Assembly: GCA_001898835.1 (NCBI GenBank)
Contig: MKVM01000003.1
Location: forward strand, 124,001-188,000
Direction of reading: 5' to 3'
Source: Micrococcales bacterium 72-143
Lineage (GTDB): Bacteria > Actinomycetota > Actinomycetes > Actinomycetales > Microbacteriaceae
Length of the DNA stretch: 64,000 bases
Positions 1 through 9,300 of the stretch are shown here, in pieces. Numbering within the stretch: the stretch's first letter is position 1; every line of letters begins with the position of its first letter. The translations under genes and the position numbers were made by a program. The notes beneath the pieces were generated by a model. The model searched no databases and had not been told where the DNA came from. It saw only the letters and a program-made list of their open reading frames with translations.

Positions 1-187
1 AGATGAGCGCCACGACGACGCCGATCTCGTCGAACCGCGACTGCACGATCGGCGGAGAGGCGGAGAGGAACACGCCGGGCACAGGCAGATCGGGCAGCTC
101 GAACACCCAGGCGATCACGATCGAGGAGAGCGCGAGCCCCCACGAGGCGACGAGCACCGCGAGGGCGGCGGCGCGGCGGCGGGTCAT
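1..187 (-). CDS. Membrane sensor protein, N-terminal fragment (runs off the window)
   Basis: Only the first 62 codons are inside the window. The ATG overlaps the stop of the upstream kinase-like gene as ATGA, so the two are translationally coupled. The visible residues start with MTRRRAAALAVLVASWGLAL, a basic stretch followed by a membrane helix, then an extracytoplasmic stretch rich in Pro and hydrophobics. This opening resembles the membrane sensor region of the preceding gene, so a paralogous sensor kinase is the best guess, but no catalytic part is visible. Function is inferred from context only. Confidence 0.6.
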   Translation of the reverse strand, partial: MTRRRAAALAVLVASWGLALSSIVIAWVFELPDLPVPGVFLSASPPIVQSRFDEIGVVVALI

Positions 188-2211
188 CGCGGCACCTCCA
201 CGACGATCCGCCTGAGCGACGCCGCCTCGCCGTCGTCGAGGCTGCCGCCGAGCTCGGCCGCCCGGTCGCGCACCGATCCGAGGATGGGGGCCTCGTCGGA
301 CGGGCGACCACGGCCGTCGACGGTGAGCGCGATGCGCACCGTGCGCGGCTCGACCTCGATCGCGATGCGGGCGAGGCGCGCATCCGGTGCGCGGCGGGCG
401 AGCAGCACGAGCTCCGCGACGAGGTGGTGCACCGCGGCCTCGCGCCCCTCCGGGATCGCATCCCCCAGCATCCCGTCCACGGCGATGTCGAGCCGGGCGC
501 TCGAGAACCGCGCCGCGAGCTCCCGCAGCGCCTGGTCGACGTCGCCCGAGTCGAGCGCGCCGGGCAGCAGGGTGCGCGCGAGGTCGCGCACCTCGGTGGT
601 GCGCTCGGACAGCTCCTCGCGGATGCCCGCGAGCTCCGCCCCGGCGGTCGGGTCGCCCCCCGCGACGAGCGCGGGGACACGGTCGAGCCGATCGACGCTG
701 CGGGCGAGACCGGGCCCGAGTCCCTCGTCGAGCTCGCGGGCGACCATCCGGCGCTCCTCCGCCCCCACCTCGCGGGCGCGCTCGCCCGCGTCGAGGATGT
801 CGCGGTTGATGTCGGCGAGCCGCACCGCGACCGCGAGCACACCCGACACCTGGTCGAGCACGCGCACGACGCGCCGGTCCACCCGCTGGCGGCCGGGGGC
901 GGCCGCCTCGATCCAGCCGACCTCCCCCGAGGAGCCGCGCAGCGGGATGCGGGCGGGCGGACCGCCCGGGCCGCCGCTCGCCGCACTCACGCCGCCGAGC
1001 TCCGCGGAGTGCAGCTCGAGGCGGGCGAGCCGCAGGGCGGAGCGCAGCTCCTCGGCGAGCGCGCGCAGGTCGTCGCCGTCGACGTCGTCGGGCACCCGGT
1101 CGCCGAGGGTGCGCACGAGCTGGGCGGGGTCGGCGGCGTCGCCGTAGACGAGCTCGTCGACGCGCCCCTGGATCCAGATGCGGAGCGGCTCGATCCCGAG
1201 CGCGAGCGCGGCGACGCCGATGACGCCGGCGATGAGCGGGGCGACGGGGAGGGCGATCGCGATCGTCGTCGCGATCGCGGAGTAGGCGAGCACGAGCACG
1301 GCCACGAGCAGCACGTTGACGACCGCCCGATTGACCGCGACGTCGATGCCGCCGACGCGGCGTCCGAGCGCGAAGACGATGACGGCCGCGGGCATGAACA
1401 GGAGGGCCACGATGGGGGCGAGCGGTGAGACACGGCTGAGGGTCTGCGCGAGCTCGGGCCAGATGGGCAGGAAGATCGGCGAGCCGAGCAGCACGAGCAT
1501 CGTCTGGCCGACGACGATCCATCCCTGGCCCGCCCGGTCGGTGACGGGGCCGAACCAGCGACGCCACACGGCCACGACGACGCTCACGGCGCCGAGCGCC
1601 ACCGCGGCCGTGAAGGCGACGACGATCGTGGTGCGCAGCACCTCCTGCACGACGGGGTCGGCAATCGCGAGGGGGTTCGGGATCGCCCCCTGGCGCTGAC
1701 GGAACACGGCGAGCACGACCGGCACGAGCGAGAGGACGAGCCCGGCGCCGACGAGCCCCCGCACCGCGCGGCCGAGCGGGCGCGTGGTCAGCAGCAGGGG
1801 CAGGATCGAGAAGCTCGCGAGCGCGCCCGGGATCCAGGCCCGGTCGGCGAGGTGAGCGAGGAGCCCATCGATGGCGGGGTCACCCGTGCCGGCGCGCGAC
1901 AGCACGGTCAGCAGGAGCGACAGCCCCGCGCCGACCCCCTGCACGGAGAGCAGGACGCCGACGAAGCGCGACCCGCGCGAGACGATGATGCCCGCGACCC
2001 CTCCCCAGACGATCGCGTAGCCGAGGTAGACCGGGGTGAGGTCGCCTTCGTGCACGTAGGGCGGCCCGATGACGGCCGCCGCGACGACGCCGGCCACGGC
2101 GAGCGCCCACGACACCGCCGTGACCGCGACGCCCGCGACGAGCGCAGCAGTGCGCGGGCGCACGGGTGCGCTGCGCGGGTCGAACCGCGCGGCGTCCGTC
2201 GGGGCGCTCAT
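184..2211 (-). CDS. Degenerate NarL/DesK-type sensor histidine kinase, multi-span membrane protein
   Basis: 675 residues from ATG 2211, chosen over an upstream GTG at 2325 because AAGGA precedes it and the protein then begins directly before the first membrane helix. About eight to ten hydrophobic segments fill residues 20-350, followed by a cytoplasmic part with a HisKA_3-like dimerisation region and an ATPase-like C-terminus. The usual phospho-acceptor motif (R-E-L-H-D) reads RELDEGLG near residue 492-499, so Asp stands where His is expected. The N-box Asn is also not evident, and only a remnant VDGRGRP of the glycine motif is seen. Such proteins may act as a partner of another kinase; the coupled next gene is a candidate. 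No response regulator gene is visible inside the window. Confidence 0.75.
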   Translation of the reverse strand: MSAPTDAARFDPRSAPVRPRTAALVAGVAVTAVSWALAVAGVVAAAVIGPPYVHEGDLTPVYLGYAIVWGGVAGIIVSRGSRFVGVLLSVQGVGAGLSLLLTVLSRAGTGDPAIDGLLAHLADRAWIPGALASFSILPLLLTTRPLGRAVRGLVGAGLVLSLVPVVLAVFRQRQGAIPNPLAIADPVVQEVLRTTIVVAFTAAVALGAVSVVVAVWRRWFGPVTDRAGQGWIVVGQTMLVLLGSPIFLPIWPELAQTLSRVSPLAPIVALLFMPAAVIVFALGRRVGGIDVAVNRAVVNVLLVAVLVLAYSAIATTIAIALPVAPLIAGVIGVAALALGIEPLRIWIQGRVDELVYGDAADPAQLVRTLGDRVPDDVDGDDLRALAEELRSALRLARLELHSAELGGVSAASGGPGGPPARIPLRGSSGEVGWIEAAAPGRQRVDRRVVRVLDQVSGVLAVAVRLADINRDILDAGERAREVGAEERRMVARELDEGLGPGLARSVDRLDRVPALVAGGDPTAGAELAGIREELSERTTEVRDLARTLLPGALDSGDVDQALRELAARFSSARLDIAVDGMLGDAIPEGREAAVHHLVAELVLLARRAPDARLARIAIEVEPRTVRIALTVDGRGRPSDEAPILGSVRDRAAELGGSLDDGEAASLRRIVVEVPR

Positions 2212-2331
2212 GCCTGCATCCTTCCGCGTCGCGCGGTCTCCGCAGCCAGGATGCCCTGTCCCCCGTCCCGGAATCCAGGGGCCGATGTCCCCCGACTGCT
2301 CGCAGCGCGGCGCGAGCCGCACCACGACGCC

Positions 2332-3312
2332 TCAGGCGCCGTCGCGCGCGGCGATCGCGAGGTCGGGCTGATCGGCGAACACGCCGTCGACACCCGTCGC
2401 GAACACGCTCTCGTACTCGCCGCGCCACGCGCCCCACTGCGCGGCGTCGCCGGCGCGGAAGGGCTTCGTGAGGAACTTGTTCTCGGGGCGCAGAGTCCAG
2501 GTGAACACCTCGAGCCCCGCGTCGTGGGCGCGGTCGACGAGCTCCACGCCCGCGCGCGCATCCGGCTTCAGCAGGCGCCCCTTGTCGACGCTGATGCCGT
2601 GGACCCGCCCGGCGAGCTCGTCGAGCCGCTCGAGCTGGGCGCTGTAGTCGGGGGCGGATGCGCCGAGCCGCATCATCAGGTCGGGTGCCGTGCCGCTCGC
2701 CTCGAGCAGGTACACGAGCTTCGCGTCGAGTCCGCGCTGCCGCACCTCGCCGAGCACCGTCTCCTCGAAGCTCTCGACGACGAGCGGACCGGGGAAGCGC
2801 GCGAGCGCGTCGGCGACGAGCTCGCCGAGCGGCAGCCCGATGGCGTCGAAGTACGCCGCGTGCTTGATCTCGGCGACGAGCCCGAGCCGACGGCCGTGGC
2901 GCTCGGAGGCGTCGGCGATGAGGCGCAACAGCTCGTCGAGCCGCAGGATCGGATAGCGGCCGTCGAAGGTCGCCGAGGAGGGGCGGATGCCGGGCAGCCG
3001 CTCGACGGCGCGCAGCGTCGAGAGCTCCTCCCAGGTGAAGTCCTCCGTGAACCAGCCCGTCATGGTGACCGGGCCGAAGCTCTTCGTCGTGCGGCGGTCG
3101 GCGAACTCGGGACGGCGCGCGACATCCGTCGTGCCGGAGATCTCGTTCTCGTGCCGCAGCACGAGCACGCCGTCGCGGGTGGCGACGATATCGGGCTCGA
3201 CGGCGTCGGCCCCGAGCGCGAAGGCCAGCTCGTAGGCGGCCCGCGTGTGCTCGGGCCGGTACCCGCTCGCGCCGCGGTGCCCGATGACCCAGGGGCGCCG
3301 CTCTCCGCTCAC
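2332..3312 (-). CDS. glpQ: Glycerophosphodiester phosphodiesterase
   Basis: 326 residues, a full-length GDPD family TIM barrel without signal peptide. It shows the N-terminal signature IGHRGASGYRPEHT (catalytic HRG and downstream E) and VEPDIVATRDGVLVLRHE, which carries the metal-binding E and D and the second catalytic His. It would hydrolyse glycerophosphodiesters to glycerol 3-phosphate and an alcohol. The GTG start has a TAGGGT box ending exactly 7 bases before it, as expected for a leaderless mRNA. It lies downstream of a giant membrane protein whose N-terminal region resembles GDPD-associated membrane domains, but a strong hairpin separates the two, so it is probably transcribed alone. 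glpQ versus ugpQ cannot be settled from sequence. Confidence 0.9.
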   Translation of the reverse strand: MSGERRPWVIGHRGASGYRPEHTRAAYELAFALGADAVEPDIVATRDGVLVLRHENEISGTTDVARRPEFADRRTTKSFGPVTMTGWFTEDFTWEELSTLRAVERLPGIRPSSATFDGRYPILRLDELLRLIADASERHGRRLGLVAEIKHAAYFDAIGLPLGELVADALARFPGPLVVESFEETVLGEVRQRGLDAKLVYLLEASGTAPDLMMRLGASAPDYSAQLERLDELAGRVHGISVDKGRLLKPDARAGVELVDRAHDAGLEVFTWTLRPENKFLTKPFRAGDAAQWGAWRGEYESVFATGVDGVFADQPDLAIAARDGA

Positions 3313-3333
3313 CTCGCAACCCTAGCCGGACAC

Positions 3334-3361
3334 CCCGGGTGCCGTCCGAGCGGCACCCGGG
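3334..3361 (-). terminator. Hairpin terminator after the giant surface-protein gene
   Basis: Perfect 11-bp stem CCCGGGTGCCG / CGGCACCCGGG with a 6-base loop, 21 bases after the stop of the giant gene on the minus strand. There is no U-tract, which is common for high-GC actinobacterial terminators. The downstream leaderless -10 box of the phosphodiesterase gene follows immediately. Confidence 0.7.
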
Positions 3362-3382
3362 AGCCGGGTGGGGCGGTGCACG

Positions 3383-6300
3383 TCAGTAGGACATCGTCGA
3401 GTAGTTGTAGCCCGGGCCGGGTGCCGCCGGCATCCCGGGGATCTTCGAGAGCACGCGGATCATGCACGCGTTGTAGGCGCCCCCGTCGGTCCAGGCCGCC
3501 CGAGCGGAGGAGTCCCACCCGAGGTTGCCGGCCGCCGCCTGCTGGTAGACGGCGAGGCCGACCGCCGCGACGCGGCCGAAGGTCTTCGACGCGTTCTGCG
3601 CCGACTGCACGTTGGCCGCGGCATCCGCCCCGTAGAAGCGCTCCACGAGATTCGCGACGGCCCCCTGGGTTCCCGCGTTGGCCCGGTCCTTGAGGGCGCC
3701 GAGGGCGGCGCCGGCTGCCGCGTTCTGCAGCTGGACCATGGAGCTCGACGGCGTGCTGCCGGCCGATCCTCCCCACTCCACGCCGCACTGGAACGGTGCC
3801 TGCATGATCTCCATCGCCGTGCCGACGGCGGACGTGCCGGACAGGATCGCGTCGAGCACCTTCCCCTGCACCCCGAGCTTGTCGGTGATGAAGGAGAGCG
3901 CGGAGCCGAACGCGGCGACGCCCGACATGACCACGAACACGGGGTTCGACCCCGCGACGAGGGCGGAGGCGACGGCGGCAGCCGCGCCGACCGCCTTCTT
4001 CGCCGCGACGGCGAGCGCGTTGCCGAGGTCGGTGAACGCGGAGCTGATGGCCTCGCCCGCCGACTTCGACGAGAAGTACGCGTAGACGGACTTGTCGGAG
4101 CTCATGACGACGGCGGCGAAGCGGTCGTCGGTCGCATCCGCCGCCCCCTTCCACTCGCGGAACAGGTTGCTGCCCTCGCTCGTGGCCGTGAGGGTCACCG
4201 TCGTGCCGCCGATGTAGCGGTTCTCGGATGCGGGGGTGTCGGGGCAGTTGGGCGCCGGGTCGACCTGCACGCTCGCCCAGTTCGAGGTGAGCTGGTGGCA
4301 GACGACCTGGTAGGTGGCGGTGATGGTGGCGTTCTGCGCGGCACCGTCCATGGCGATGGGCGTGAGCGGCTGGGTCTCGGCGCTCGTGACGGCACCCGAC
4401 CAGCCGAGGAAGCGGTATCCGGACGGGTCGGCGCCCGCGTTGAGGTACACCTGCGAGCCGACCGTGTACGCGGCACGGCCCGGAACGGGGCAGTTCGGGG
4501 TGGGCGACACCTGGATGAGGTCGGAGTCGGATCCCACCTCGCTGCTGTGCGGGGTGCCGTTGGGGCTCAGCAGCACGGCTTGGGCGTAGATGCGCTCGCA
4601 CACGTACACCGTGACGTCGGTCGCGCTGTAGGCCGCGAAGGTGCGGCTCGAGCCGGGCTGCACGCCGCCGTCGACGGCGGTGATCGATCCCGTCGAGTTG
4701 CGGAAGCGCTTCGTCGTGTAGCCGATCGCGATATACGGGTTCGCGCCGGAGGTCGCATTGGGGGTCGCCGTGACCGTGATAGGCACCCCGCCGTCGCCGA
4801 GGTACATCTCGACCATCTTGACGTCGTAGGTGCCGACGGGGCAGCCGTTGCGTCCGAGGGAGTTCTGCACCTCGTAGCCCACGTCGATCGCCCCGGCGGG
4901 CACGACGGTGATACGGAACGGCACGCACGTCGAGGGGTCGACGAAGCTCGCCGTCGCGACGCCGCCCGCCGGGCCCACGTTGACGGTCGTGACCGTGCTC
5001 GTCGGGCGGGCCACCGCGGCGCCCGACCATGACACGAACTGGTAGAGCGTCATCCCGCGGGGCTTCGTGTCCGCGGCCTCGATCCAGATCTCGCTGTTCG
5101 GCAGGTACCAGCCGGCCTCGGCCGTGGGGCAGGTGCTCGCCTGGCGGACCTTCGCGGTGCCCATGGGGTCGCCCGTCACGGGGTTGATGCCGGCGACGGC
5201 GACCGAGAACGGCACGCACGACGCGACGGTCGCCGAGAGGGTCAGCGGCGCCGTCATCCGGAACTGGGTGGTTCGCGTGGTGCCCGGGTCGCCGCGGAGC
5301 GCGTCGACCTCTCCCCCGCTCGTGCGGGTCAGGACGGTGCGGTCGACGTAGGCGTGCGGGGCGGTCGTCGTGGTCGCGACGGTCGTGTACGAGCCTGCGA
5401 GGTAGCCGGCCTCCCCGGTGCGCGCGTTCGTGCAGGCGGAGCCGGCCGTCACGCGGTAGCTCAGCTCGGCCGAGCCGAGGAGGGTGAGCGGGTAGCAGAT
5501 GTTCGCGAAGCTCGCGCCGATGACGTTGGCCGCGCCGCTCGGGCGACGGCCGACCGTGAAGGCGATCTCGGCGTCTCCGCGCACGGCCTCCGGCACGTCG
5601 CCGCCCCAGCGGATGAACTCCTGCGGCACGCCGCGGACGGTGTATCCGGGGGTCGCGGATGCGTGGAGCACCGTGCCGGTGAAGACCGATCCGGTGAGCG
5701 CGGCGCCGTCGTCGACCCACCGCCCCACGTGTCCGCCGCAGTTGGGCGTCTCGGCCACGGTCACACCGAGGGAGATGCGCACGGGCACGCACAGCGGCTC
5801 GATGCGCACGCCGAAGGCGATCGGCGAGAAGCCCGGGGTGACGGTCACCGCGATCTGGCCGACGTCCTGCCAGTCGGAGGTCGTCACGAAGCTGCTCGCC
5901 GGGGTCACGCCGCTCAGCTGGTCGTCGAGGGTGTGCTGCACCTGCCAGCGTGCGACGGTGCCCGCCGTATAGCCGGCGCCGTTCGCGCAGTTGGGGCTCG
6001 TGATGGGGGTCAGGGTGCCCGTGCCGCTCGCGAAGCCGATCGTGCCGAGCGGCACGCAGCTCACGAAGATGCCCGTGCGCTGTGCGCTGCGCGGCTCCCA
6101 GTTCGCGTCTCCCGCGTAGTCGAGGCGGAAGGTGTTGGCGACCGCGGTGAGGCTCGTGCCGGCCTCGAAGGTGTAGTCGCAGTAGCCGTCGCGCGCCGTC
6201 GAGGTGCAGATGGTCTGGGTGCCGCGCACGAGCGCGATGGCCGGGCCGTCGACGGTGGGACCCTGCACCTGCCACGAGAAGCGCACGGTGTCGAGCCCGA

Positions 6301-9300
6301 TCCAGGAGCTGCCGCTCGAGGAGCCGAACACGATCTGCGGCACCCCGGGGGCGGCGGTCACGTTGCTCGTCGCGGTGCCGTCGCCCCAGGACCCGCTGCC
6401 CGGGTAGCTCGCCGTGAGCGTGTCGGCGCCGGCCGTGGCCGGGGCGTTCAGCACGCAGCTGCCGGTCGAGGCGAGCGCGCCGCCTCCGAGGGGGGTGAGC
6501 GTCGCGATGCAGCTGCCGCCCGCTCCGGTGACGACGACGGCCCCCTGCGGTGCGGTGGCGGGCCGCGGGCCGCCCCACGCCGCGTCGAGCGAGACGGTGG
6601 CGGTGACGCTGCTGCTGCCGCCCACCCGGAAGGCGGGGGTGCCGAGCTGCACGGTCACGGGCGCGTGCGTCCAGGAGTGGGCGAGGGTGCCGCTCGAGGA
6701 GGCCACGGTCGGGTCGTAGGAGCCGAAGGAGGCGGTGATCGTGCCCGACCAGTCGAGGCTCGGCGCGACGAGGAGGGAGGCGGTCCCGGTGGCGTCGACG
6801 GGCACCGAGCCGAGTTGCACGCCGCCTCTCGAGAAGGTGACGATGCCCGAGGTCGCGGGCGTGCCCTCCGAGACGACCCGCGCCGTGTACCGCAGCTGCA
6901 CCCCGACCACGCCGGGCTGCAGCACGTTCCAGCCGTCGACCGTCGAGCTCGTCACGGTCGTGACGGTGCGGGCGGGGACGACCGTCACGGTCGCGGGCGC
7001 GGATGCCGTCGAGTTGTACGCGGAGGCGTAGCCGTCGTAGGCGACGACGAGGTCCTCGCTGCCGATCGCCAGGCCGGCGAGCGGCAGAGTCGCCGTGGAG
7101 GTGTGGGGACCCGCGGCGGTGAGCGTGACAGGGTCGCCGAAGGCGACGTTCGTCGCCGCGCGGCGCAGCTGCACCTGGCCGGTGGGCGCGGAGCCGGCGC
7201 CCGTCACGGTGACGGTGAGCGGCGCCGCCGCCCCGGCGGACATGGCGATGCTCGGCCATCCCGTGACCTCGACGGTCGGCGTCTCGCGCGTGATCGTGGT
7301 GCTCGCGACGCCGTACTGGCTGTTGTCGGGCACGCCCGCGGTGAACCGCGGGTCCCAGACGCTCGGCACGTACCAGGCGCGCACGAGGATCGTCCCGGGC
7401 CCCGTCACGGGGATCCCTCCCGGGAGGGTCGCGCGGCCGTCGCCGTCGAGCGGCGCGCCCTGCGACCAGTCGCCGCCGTTGACCGCGAAGTACACCTGCC
7501 CCGTCGGGACGAGGCCGGGGCCGCCCTGCGCGACCGTCACCTGAGCGGTCGCCGTGGCTGTGCCGCCGTAGCCGGCGGGGGTGAGCGTCACCGCGACGGC
7601 GGTCGTCGCCGGGTCGACCGTCACCTGGGGCGCGGGCATCGGCGAGACGGATGCGGCGAAGCCCGCCGCCGGGACGAACTCGGCCCGCAGCTCGCGGAGC
7701 CCGACCCACTCGGCGGGGATCGTCAGCGTCCCGGTCGCCTTGCCGAGTCCGGCGGGCAGCAGGGAGGCGGCCGGGATCCGAGCGATCTCCTGACCGCTCG
7801 CGACGATCGCGATGTCGCCGACGGGCGCGAGGCCCGTCGACCCGGAGCCGATGTTGGCGACCGTCGCGGTCACGACGAGGTACTGGCCGTAGCGCAGGCT
7901 CGCGCGGTCGACGGCGATGGTGCTCGTGGTGGTCGCCGCGAGCACGACGACCTCGGCGACACCCGTCGATGCGGCGAAGCGGCTGTCGCCGGCGAAGCGC
8001 GCCTCGATCCGGTGGGTGCCCACGGCGAGCGGGGGCGCGTCGTCGCCCGCGACGTGCAGCTGGAGCCGGCCCTCGCCCGCGGCGAGCGTCACGGTGCCGA
8101 GCTCGCGGACGGCGCCGTCGTCGAGCAGCTCGACGAGCTGCACCTCGCTGCCGTCGTCGGGCTGAACGGCACCCGCCGTCACCGCGATGTCGATCGCGAG
8201 GGCGTGCCCGTGGGCGACGGTGCCGGGTGCCGTGACGGTCGTCGTGGTCGTCGCCGAGCCCACTGAGATCCCGAGGGCGTCGCTCGCGTCCGAGGCGGCG
8301 AAGCGGGTCGTTCCGGAGTAGTCGGCCGTCAGCTGGTGGCCGCCGAGCCCGAGGGAGGCCGCGGAGGCGGAGAGCGTGGCGACGCCGCCCGCGCCCACGG
8401 TCGCGGTGCCGAGGATCGCGCCGCCCTCGGTGCGGAACGTCACCGTGCCGCCCGCGGGGACCGCATCCGAGTCGGGTGCCTCGACGGTCGCCGTGAGCTC
8501 GACCGTGTCGCCCCAGCTCGGGCTCGTCGTCGAGGCGGTGAGCGTCGCCCGGGTGGTGGCGAGGGCGACGGTCTTCATGACGGGTGCCGCGAGGGCGGAG
8601 CCCGCGAAGTAGCCGCCCCCGTCGGCGAGGAACGCGACGGCGAAGGCGTGGGCGCCCGGCTCGAGGCCCGCGGGGATGGTCACCACGATGCTCGCCCTGC
8701 CGTCGCGCGCGCCGTCGGGGCTCAGCGCGACCGTGACGGCGTCGCCCGCGTCGGGCGTCACGCGCACCGAGCCCTGCGGGTCGGCGGTGGAGCCGGCCTG
8801 CGACTCGACCGTCACCGTGAAGCTCAGCTCGGAGCCGTACTGGGGCGCGTTCGGGGTGACGACGACGACGCTGACGATGGTGCCCGCATCCGTGATGGTG
8901 AGCGGCTCGCCCGCGGACGCGCCCGTGCCGTTGACCGGGTCGCCCGAGTAGCGGGCGACGACGCTGTGGGTGCCGCCCGCGATGAGGTCGCGCTCGAGCG
9001 TCGCGACGCCGCCGCTCACGGCGACGGGGCCGTACTGCCCGGCCGGGCCGAGGTCGAAGACGACGCTGCCGCCGTCGGGGACCGGGGCGCCGGCCTCCGT
9101 CTCGACGGTCGCCGTGAACACGACGGTGCCGCCGTAGGGTGCGGTGGCGGTGTCGAGGGTGAGCGAGACATGCGACGGCGGGCGCACCGTGACGGTCGTC
9201 TGGGGGGAGCTCGCAGGGTCGTGCTCGGCGTCGCCGAGGTAGTCGGCGACGAGGTGGCGGGCGCCGCGCGGGAGGTCGTCGACCGTCGTCGACACGCGGC

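Noticed and set aside
5354-8266. 970-codon open frame on the plus strand opposite the giant surface-protein gene
   Set aside because: Composition is Arg/Gly/Ala/Asp-rich mirror-frame text with no domain, and the opposite strand carries recognisable Ig-like repeats. The same holds for the plus-strand frames at 3368-5032 and 9776-11794.
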